DNA from: Candidatus Zixiibacteriota bacterium
Lineage (GTDB): Bacteria > Zixibacteria > MSB-5A5 > GN15 > PGXB01
Assembly: GCA_030591405.1 (NCBI GenBank)
Contig: JAUVBC010000007.1
Span: forward strand, 1 to 18,144
Direction: 5' to 3'
DNA length: 18,144 nucleotides
In this document: positions 9,070 to 13,280 of the stretch, in pieces
Position numbering within the stretch: position 1 is the first letter of the stretch
How the letters are laid out: the number at the start of each line of letters is the position of its first letter
Notes under the pieces: generated by a model
Databases searched by the model: none
Seen by the model: the letters and a program-made list of their open reading frames with translations, nothing else
Told to the model about the DNA's origin: nothing
Made by a program: the position numbers and the translations under genes

Positions 9070-9110
9070 AGAGGCTGCCGATTTATCATTTTTGATAATC
9101 GGCGGTCTCT
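9070..9110 (+). terminator. Stem-loop after ftsZ, possible terminator without a U-tract
   Basis: GCCGATTTATCA (9077-9088) pairs with TGATAATCGGC (9093-9103) apart from one bulged base, over a 4-nt T loop. An outer AGAG/CTCT pairing (9070-9073 with 9107-9110) could extend it. It lies 31 nt after the ftsZ stop and before the flagellin promoter. No T-run follows, so intrinsic termination is uncertain. A competing small hairpin CCTC-N6-GAGG (9061-9074) overlaps its base. Confidence 0.45.
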
Positions 9111-9155
9111 ACATATCCAATATCGTATGGGATTGAAACCATAATAGATGATGGT

Positions 9156-9168
9156 GTCAGTCGCTGAC
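9156..9168. promoter_or_regulatory. Dyad GTCAG-TCG-CTGAC, candidate activator site
   Basis: A perfect 5+3+5 inverted repeat lies about 48 bp upstream of the -24 element of the flagellin sigma-54 promoter. NtrC-family activators bind dyads upstream of such promoters, so position and symmetry fit an enhancer site. The activator is unknown and only one copy is seen. Confidence 0.4.
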
Positions 9169-9215
9169 GGTTCTATAACCTCCTGTGTTCTATCATTATA
9201 TCTATTGTTTCTATA

Positions 9216-9231
9216 TGGCACGTTCTTTGCA
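9216..9231 (+). promoter_or_regulatory. Sigma-54 (RpoN) promoter of the flagellin gene
   Basis: The sequence TGGCACGTTCTTTGCA matches the sigma-54 consensus TGGCACG-N4-TTGCA at every fixed position. The GG (9217-9218) and GC (9229-9230) are exactly 10 nt apart, as this sigma factor needs. Transcription would start near 9242, giving a leader of about 40 nt before the flagellin GTG. Sigma-54 control of flagellins with NtrC-type activators is known in several bacteria. Confidence 0.88.
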
Positions 9232-9282
9232 ATACAGCAATCTGAGTTCTCATACTAAGGTTATTTGCAAAAGGAGGCTGAT

Positions 9283-10056
9283 GTGGGACTTGGAATTAAA
9301 AACAATATTATGGCCATTAATCTGGCGAGAAATCTTAATAAGACCTTTTTTAATCTCGGCAAGTCGATGGAGAAACTTTCTTCCGGATTAAAAATAAACA
9401 GTGCCGCCGATGATCCGGCCGGGCTGGTTATTTCCGAACAGATGCGAACCCGTATTGCATCGTTGAATCAGGAAATAGAAAACGTTTCATATCAGATCAA
9501 TAAATACCAAACAGCCGATTCGGCTCTTTTGCAGGAGCGGGGGAAACTGACCGAACTACGGACACTGGCATTGGCGGCGGCCAATGAGGGTGGTATCGAT
9601 GATTCGGCGCGGGCAGCGTATCAGGCCGAGGCAAATAATATCGTCGAAAGTTATAATATGATTCGGGAGTCATCGGAGTTTGGAACCCAAAAACTTCTTG
9701 ACGGTTCGGAAAGTTCTGTGGCTGATGTTAATGAATTAATTCCTGTCGATTTGTCAGACACCGAAGCAGCCGAGGCTGCGATAAATCAGATTGATGATGA
9801 GATATCCCATCTTGATGCGCAGATTTCCGATGTTGGCGCAACGCAGAAAAACAGTCTGGAGAGCCGACTGACGAATTTAAGAATTGAGTCACAGAATCTG
9901 GTGGCGGCCGAATCGCAGATCAGAGATGTTGATTATGGACGCGAAATTTCCAATTTTATGAAGAACCAGATGCTTTTGAAAGCCAATATATCACTTTTTG
10001 CGCATACATCTATTTCATCCGCTTCGGTGCTGTCGCTTCTTAGCGGTACAAAATAG
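9283..10056 (+). CDS. Short flagellin (D0/D1 core only)
   Basis: Structural subunit of the flagellar filament, exported by the flagellar type III system. I start it at GTG 9283, 5 nt after the strong Shine-Dalgarno AAAAGGAGG (9269-9277). The in-frame TTG at 9265 lies upstream of that site and the ATG at 9281 is out of frame. The 257 residues hold the conserved flagellin N-terminus (GLGIKNNIMAINLARNLNKT, then LSSGLKINSAADDPAGLVIS) and C-terminus (ESQIRDVDYGREISNFMKNQ, then SVLSLLSG), joined by about 60 residues. The variable D2/D3 domains are thus lacking. The gene stands alone, with its own sigma-54 promoter, and converges on the next gene across a shared hairpin. FlgL (hook-filament junction) is less likely given the FlaA-type C-terminus. 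Confidence 0.95.
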   Translation: MGLGIKNNIMAINLARNLNKTFFNLGKSMEKLSSGLKINSAADDPAGLVISEQMRTRIASLNQEIENVSYQINKYQTADSALLQERGKLTELRTLALAAANEGGIDDSARAAYQAEANNIVESYNMIRESSEFGTQKLLDGSESSVADVNELIPVDLSDTEAAEAAINQIDDEISHLDAQISDVGATQKNSLESRLTNLRIESQNLVAAESQIRDVDYGREISNFMKNQMLLKANISLFAHTSISSASVLSLLSGTK

Positions 10057-10083
10057 TTTATTTATTTTGTTATAATATAATAA

Positions 10084-10112
10084 AGAGGAGTTGCTTGTTT
10101 AACAACTCCTCT
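10084..10112. terminator. Bidirectional terminator hairpin between flagellin and the converging dockerin gene
   Basis: A perfect 10-bp stem AGAGGAGTTG / CAACTCCTCT (10084-10093 and 10103-10112) closes a 9-nt loop CTTGTTTAA. On the - strand it is followed by a T-rich tract (TTTATTATATT), making a good terminator for the gene at 10128-11483. On the + strand it follows the flagellin stop by 27 nt, but its tail is less T-rich. A near copy is at 11585-11617. Confidence 0.8.
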
Positions 10113-10127
10113 AATTATTAATACTTT

Positions 10128-11483
10128 TTAAGGCCAATTGGGGTCAATACAGCAATCTATATGTTTGTAAAAATGCGAGATATGACAAATTATATCCAAA
10201 ATGTTAACTCTGCCATCGCCATTAACATCCAAAATTATGAATGGGTCTACGCATATAAAAGGTGGCGGCGGCCCATCTTTGTAAAGATGTTTTATTAAAT
10301 AGACAAGATCGAGAATATTTACATCTCCACTATTATTGATATCGCCGCACATAATTGATTCAGGGTCCTCTTGAGTAGTAATCGAACCATCAACGATTCT
10401 GATACAACCGGCATGCCAAACTCCGGTTCCGCCAAACTGACTGGAACACTGCCATTCCTCAATTTCTGTTAAACAGTTTTCACCAGTTGGGTCACAACAT
10501 TTGTCAACATCCAGAAAACCATGAATTAAAGTATCTACTTGTATTGAATCACAGCCCTCAGGCGGGCATTCGCTTTCCATCACACGATTCCAATAAAAAC
10601 AGATTTCATCTGGTACCAGCCACTGTTCGCACATAAAGTATGTATATTGTTCAACCTGTTCGGTATTAACGCATAGGGATGCACCTGATTCATTAGTAAA
10701 GCCAAAATAATCGGGAATATTTTGTTCAACATGAATTGTAACGGTTCGATTTGTAACAGTATCATCCAATGGGAAAGCATTACCTAAAATTTTAATCAGC
10801 GGCGTACCGCTATACTGAGGATATCCTATTCCCGGAGTAACAATGTCTGGCGGAGGTCCGTGCTGGTCTGCAATGGCGGTTATTAAAATATCTTGACCAG
10901 TGCCGGTTAACGAGCGAGCCGTAACCATCTCCCAACCCTGAACCAGAGTTCCAACCGTATCAACAGCTCCCACCATAGCTTCTTTCAACTCAGTATATAC
11001 TGGGTCGATTCCTTCCTGCCATTCGATAAATACTGAATCGATACAATCGCTACCCGAGTATTCATTGCATTGATAAAAGCCTAGCAACAATGCCGAATCG
11101 ATGCACAAAGGAAAGTCCCCGTCTGTGCATACCCAATATGGAGAGGCAACAACTGAGTCGGTTGGAATTGGTGGATCACCAGTATCCCATTCGGTATAAA
11201 TATAGAAAACTTCATATTCGATAATATCAAGAATGGTTTGAAATTTCATAATATCTGGCCGATCCAGATGGAGCCATAAACTGAATCCTGCAACTGTATC
11301 GGCATAGTTTTTTAAATAAATTGGAATTTCGATATTTGTTTGCCCCTGGCAGGCGATACTATCGCCAACTATAATCTCCAAATCATACCAACGTTGCGAA
11401 AAGGCAGGTTGAGTAAAACCGGCGATAATCATCACGAAAATAATGATTATACTGATTTTACAAAGTCTGGACTGACTGTTCAT
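10128..11483 (-). CDS. Secreted Cys-rich protein: cohesin-like domain plus C-terminal dockerin (paralog A)
   Basis: Predicted secreted protein of 451 residues; function unknown. Start chosen at 11483 (MNSQSRLCK), 6 nt after the Shine-Dalgarno GGGAGGAG; the ATG at 11501 lies 5' of that site. A signal peptide (hydrophobic IIIIFVMIIAGF, cut near AFSQ) is followed by a cohesin-like region (about 33-230): LEIIVGDSIACQGQ, then IEIPIYLKNYADTVAGFSLW, resembling the 'G..v.vPv.l.n...vagf.l.l' start of cohesins. A Cys module CC-x5-C-x8-C with FGGTGVW follows. The tail from about 379 is a type I dockerin with two Ca-binding loops (DINNSGDVNILD, DVNGDGRVNILD). About 20 Cys suggest disulfides outside the cytoplasm. 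It is closely similar along its full length to the neighbour at 11624-12958 (roughly half identical by eye), so the pair arose by tandem duplication. The cohesin call is by pattern only. Confidence 0.85.
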   Translation of the reverse strand: MNSQSRLCKISIIIIFVMIIAGFTQPAFSQRWYDLEIIVGDSIACQGQTNIEIPIYLKNYADTVAGFSLWLHLDRPDIMKFQTILDIIEYEVFYIYTEWDTGDPPIPTDSVVASPYWVCTDGDFPLCIDSALLLGFYQCNEYSGSDCIDSVFIEWQEGIDPVYTELKEAMVGAVDTVGTLVQGWEMVTARSLTGTGQDILITAIADQHGPPPDIVTPGIGYPQYSGTPLIKILGNAFPLDDTVTNRTVTIHVEQNIPDYFGFTNESGASLCVNTEQVEQYTYFMCEQWLVPDEICFYWNRVMESECPPEGCDSIQVDTLIHGFLDVDKCCDPTGENCLTEIEEWQCSSQFGGTGVWHAGCIRIVDGSITTQEDPESIMCGDINNSGDVNILDLVYLIKHLYKDGPPPPFICVDPFIILDVNGDGRVNILDIICHISHFYKHIDCCIDPNWP

Positions 11484-11495
11484 AGTACACTCCTC

Positions 11496-11509
11496 CCGCA
11501 TAGGTGCGG
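11496..11509 (-). promoter_or_regulatory. Small hairpin abutting the Shine-Dalgarno of paralog A
   Basis: On the - strand CCGCA-CCTA-TGCGG forms a 5-bp stem whose 3' arm runs into the GGGAGGAG Shine-Dalgarno. The other paralog has the equivalent CCGC/GCGG stem with a different loop. It could tune translation; this is inference. Confidence 0.35.
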
Positions 11510-11536
11510 CGTTAATAACATCTCTCTTTCAAATCC

Positions 11537-11562
11537 TTTAGATAGCTATTAAGCCTATAAGA
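11537..11562 (-). promoter_or_regulatory. Conserved 5' element, copy upstream of paralog A
   Basis: A 26-nt block beginning TTTAGATAGCTATTAAGCC on the + strand recurs at 13033-13058 with one mismatch, at the same place upstream of each paralog (53 and 74 nt before the starts). It has the 8-bp palindrome ATAGCTAT at its core. On the - strand a TATCTT (11564-11559) overlaps its edge and may be a -10 element, but no good -35 is seen. Promoter or operator function is inferred from conservation. Confidence 0.5.
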
Positions 11563-11584
11563 TAATTCCTTTTTAAAAATAATT

Positions 11585-11617
11585 AAGGAGGAGTTGCTTG
11601 TTTAACAACTCCTTCTT
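11585..11617. terminator. Second copy of the 3' hairpin, between the two dockerin paralogs
   Basis: AAGGAGGAGTTG (11585-11596) pairs with CAACTCCTTCTT (11606-11617) around the same 9-nt loop CTTGTTTAA; one pair is G-T on the + strand and mismatched on the - strand. Bases 11588-11613 are identical to 10085-10110. It lies 3' of paralog B (- strand) and so probably ends that transcript. The + strand has a T5 run right after the stem although no + strand gene precedes it. Confidence 0.7.
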
Positions 11618-11623
11618 TTTGAT

Positions 11624-12958
11624 TTATCGCAGCCAGGAGGGGTCATCACAGCAGTTCCCGAATTTGTATTTTGCACTGATAAGACAAACTATATCCAAAA
11701 TATTAATTCTGCCATCGCCATCAGTATCCGCAAGTATAATTGGCTCAGGAGCGGGGCCTTTTTTATAAATATGATTAACTAAAAAGATGATATCAAGAAT
11801 ATTAAACATCCCATCATCATTAAGATCGCCGCACACGCAATGTTTGACATATAACGATCCATCAGTTATAGAGATACATCCGTCAAACCATACACCAGCG
11901 CCGCCGAATTCATCGGGACATTCTGATTCTGAAACATTATTGTTGCAGGCGACAGACATTGGAAGACAACAGCGGTCAACATCAACAAAAGTGTGCATGA
12001 TGGTATCTACAAACATTGAATCGCAACCCTCGGTGGGGCATTCATATTCAGAAACACGATTCCAATAAAGGCAAATATTTTCATTTGGCGGATCTGCCCA
12101 TTGCTCACACATAAAGTATAAAATATCTTCCACCTCGACAGAAGTAACACCCAACGCTTGGCCTCTTTCGTCTGAAAGGCCAAAATTATCAATCATTTGA
12201 TATTCAACAATAATCTTAACATCGCGGTCAACCATTGTTTCGTCAATTGGATAAACATCGGCAATAACTTTTATAAGCGGAATTTGACCATCCTGAGGAT
12301 ATCCGATCCCGGGTGTGTAATTGTCGATAGGTAAATCTGCTTGATTGGCCATTCCAGATATTTGAATATTATAACCATTTCCAGCCAATGAACGAGTCGT
12401 GACCATTTCCCAGCCCTGAGTCAAGGTTCCAACCGTATCAAAATTACTACCATAAGCATCTATAGATTCTGTATGAACAGCGTCAATACCTTCCTGCCAG
12501 GGCACAAACACCGAATCAATGCAATCCCAATAATATTGCAGACATTTGTAATATCCAAGCTGATTGGAGGATAAAATACACTCAGAGCCATCCCATTGAT
12601 CACATACCCAATAGGTCGATGCAATTACCGAATCGGTTGGGACAGGAGGATTGCTGGTATCCCATTCGGTATAGATAAAATATGTCGTATATTCAATAGT
12701 TTCAAGACTCAACTGAAATTCCATTATATCGGGTCGACTCAATTGGAGCCATAGGTTAAATCCGGCGACTGTATCTGCATAGTTTTTCATATAGATTGGA
12801 ATTGCAACATTGGTCTGTCCTTGACAGGCAATAACATCGTCAACGTCAATCTCCAAAAGATAACTGCCCTGAGAAAAGGCGAACTGAGAAAAACCAAAAA
12901 TAATCATCACGAAAATAATGATTATACCGATTTTGCAGAGTTTGGCGGTCCTGTACAT
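11624..12958 (-). CDS. Secreted Cys-rich protein: cohesin-like domain plus C-terminal dockerin (paralog B)
   Basis: Tandem paralog of the gene at 10128-11483; 444 residues, predicted secreted, function unknown. Start at 12958 (MYRTAKLCK), 6 nt after GGGAGGAG; the upstream TTG 12976 lies 5' of that site. The signal peptide (IIIIFVMIIFGF...AFSQ) is nearly the same as in paralog A. The cohesin-like start is LEIDVDDVIACQGQ and IPIYMKNYADTVAGFNLW. Shared later blocks include YTEWDT, YWVC, WQEGID, DTVGTLTQGWEMV, TPGIGYPQ, YFMCEQW and CPTEGCDS. The Cys module is CC-x5-C-x8-C with FGGAGVW. The dockerin from about 376 has loops DLNDDGMFNILD and DTDGDGRINILD, followed by NCCDDPSW as in paralog A. About 19 Cys. 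Having both cohesin-like and dockerin modules, it could bridge other dockerin proteins; untested. Confidence 0.85.
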   Translation of the reverse strand: MYRTAKLCKIGIIIIFVMIIFGFSQFAFSQGSYLLEIDVDDVIACQGQTNVAIPIYMKNYADTVAGFNLWLQLSRPDIMEFQLSLETIEYTTYFIYTEWDTSNPPVPTDSVIASTYWVCDQWDGSECILSSNQLGYYKCLQYYWDCIDSVFVPWQEGIDAVHTESIDAYGSNFDTVGTLTQGWEMVTTRSLAGNGYNIQISGMANQADLPIDNYTPGIGYPQDGQIPLIKVIADVYPIDETMVDRDVKIIVEYQMIDNFGLSDERGQALGVTSVEVEDILYFMCEQWADPPNENICLYWNRVSEYECPTEGCDSMFVDTIMHTFVDVDRCCLPMSVACNNNVSESECPDEFGGAGVWFDGCISITDGSLYVKHCVCGDLNDDGMFNILDIIFLVNHIYKKGPAPEPIILADTDGDGRINILDIVCLISAKYKFGNCCDDPSWLR

Positions 12959-12970
12959 AATCAACTCCTC

Positions 12971-12984
12971 CCGCAATAAAGCGG
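12971..12984 (-). promoter_or_regulatory. Small hairpin abutting the Shine-Dalgarno of paralog B
   Basis: On the - strand CCGC-TTTATT-GCGG forms a 4-bp stem that runs straight into GGGAGGAG. Stem bases match those of paralog A (11496-11509) while the loop differs, which fits selection on the pairing. Confidence 0.35.
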
Positions 12985-13014
12985 CTTTAATAACTTCCTC
13001 TTTTTCCAGTTCAA

Positions 13015-13030
13015 ACCTGTTTTAACAGGT
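13015..13030. repeat. 16-bp palindrome ACCTGTTTTAACAGGT
   Basis: Perfect 7+2+7 inverted repeat in the leader region of paralog B, 57 bp before its start. It is absent from the matching place upstream of paralog A. It could be an operator or a short RNA hairpin. Confidence 0.5.
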
Positions 13031-13032
13031 AA

Positions 13033-13058
13033 TTTAGATAGCTATTAAGCCAATAAGA
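13033..13058 (-). promoter_or_regulatory. Conserved 5' element, copy upstream of paralog B
   Basis: Same 26-nt block as 11537-11562 with a single mismatch, including the ATAGCTAT palindrome (13038-13045). Its surroundings differ much more between the two genes, so the block looks selectively kept. Confidence 0.5.
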
Positions 13059-13093
13059 CTTTTCCTAAGTATGAGGACATTGCTTTAATCCTA

Positions 13094-13121
13094 AAGATAT
13101 ATTGAAATTCTTATTTGTCAA
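13094..13121 (-). promoter_or_regulatory. Candidate housekeeping promoter of paralog B
   Basis: On the - strand TTGACA (13121-13116), a 16-nt spacer, then TATCTT (13099-13094). The -35 is a perfect consensus and the -10 partial. It implies a leader of about 130 nt containing the conserved element and palindrome. The same hexamers and spacing recur at 15820-15847. Confidence 0.5.
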
Positions 13122-13157
13122 GGTATTATTGTTAAAACAGTTGCCGGATGTTTTTGC

Positions 13158-13186
13158 TTGACAGAATGATATAGATATATTAGCTT
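13158..13186 (+). promoter_or_regulatory. Candidate promoter of the BACON-repeat dockerin gene
   Basis: TTGACA (13158-13163), a 17-nt spacer, then TAGCTT (13181-13186). The -10 differs by one base from the TATCTT seen at two neighbouring promoters. The -10 lies inside the first of the two direct repeats. Confidence 0.4.
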
Positions 13187-13212
13187 ATAAATAATATAGA
13201 TATATTAACTTA
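13169..13212. repeat. Two 19-nt direct repeats with 25-bp period
   Basis: ATATAGATATATTAGCTTA (13169-13187) and ATATAGATATATTAACTTA (13194-13212) differ at one base. They overlap the presumed -10 and start region of the gene at 13281 and could be operator sites or a duplicated promoter core. Confidence 0.6.
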
Positions 13213-13280
13213 CCAGTTTGTAAATACTCTTTGTCTCTTATTTGGTAAAAAATTTACTAACCGCTTTAATAGGAGCACAC

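Larger units (their letters stand above)
12959..13280. other. Divergent intergenic region between paralog B and the BACON-repeat dockerin gene
   Basis: This 322-bp AT-rich stretch has no gene. From left to right it holds the Shine-Dalgarno hairpin of paralog B, a 16-bp palindrome, the conserved 26-nt element, a - strand promoter, a + strand promoter, two 19-nt direct repeats 25 bp apart, and the AGGAG (13271-13275) Shine-Dalgarno of the gene at 13281. Each is listed separately. Confidence 0.75.

Noticed and set aside
9043..9084. Sigma-28 promoter for the flagellin (TAAA ... GCCGAT)
   Set aside because: The spacing between TAAA (9043) and GCCGAT (9077) is about 30 nt instead of about 15, and a proper sigma-54 promoter lies closer to the gene.
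9061..9180. Possible riboswitch between ftsZ and the flagellin
   Set aside because: There are a few small hairpins but no conserved core I can match to a known riboswitch class, and most of the region lies upstream of the presumed transcript start.
10128..12958. Mobile element as the cause of the duplicated genes and hairpins
   Set aside because: No transposase, terminal inverted repeats or target-site duplication seen; ordinary tandem duplication explains it.
13159..13215. Possible CRISPR array from the spaced AT-rich repeats
   Set aside because: There are only two units, with 6 nt between them and no spacers of normal length or cas genes nearby.
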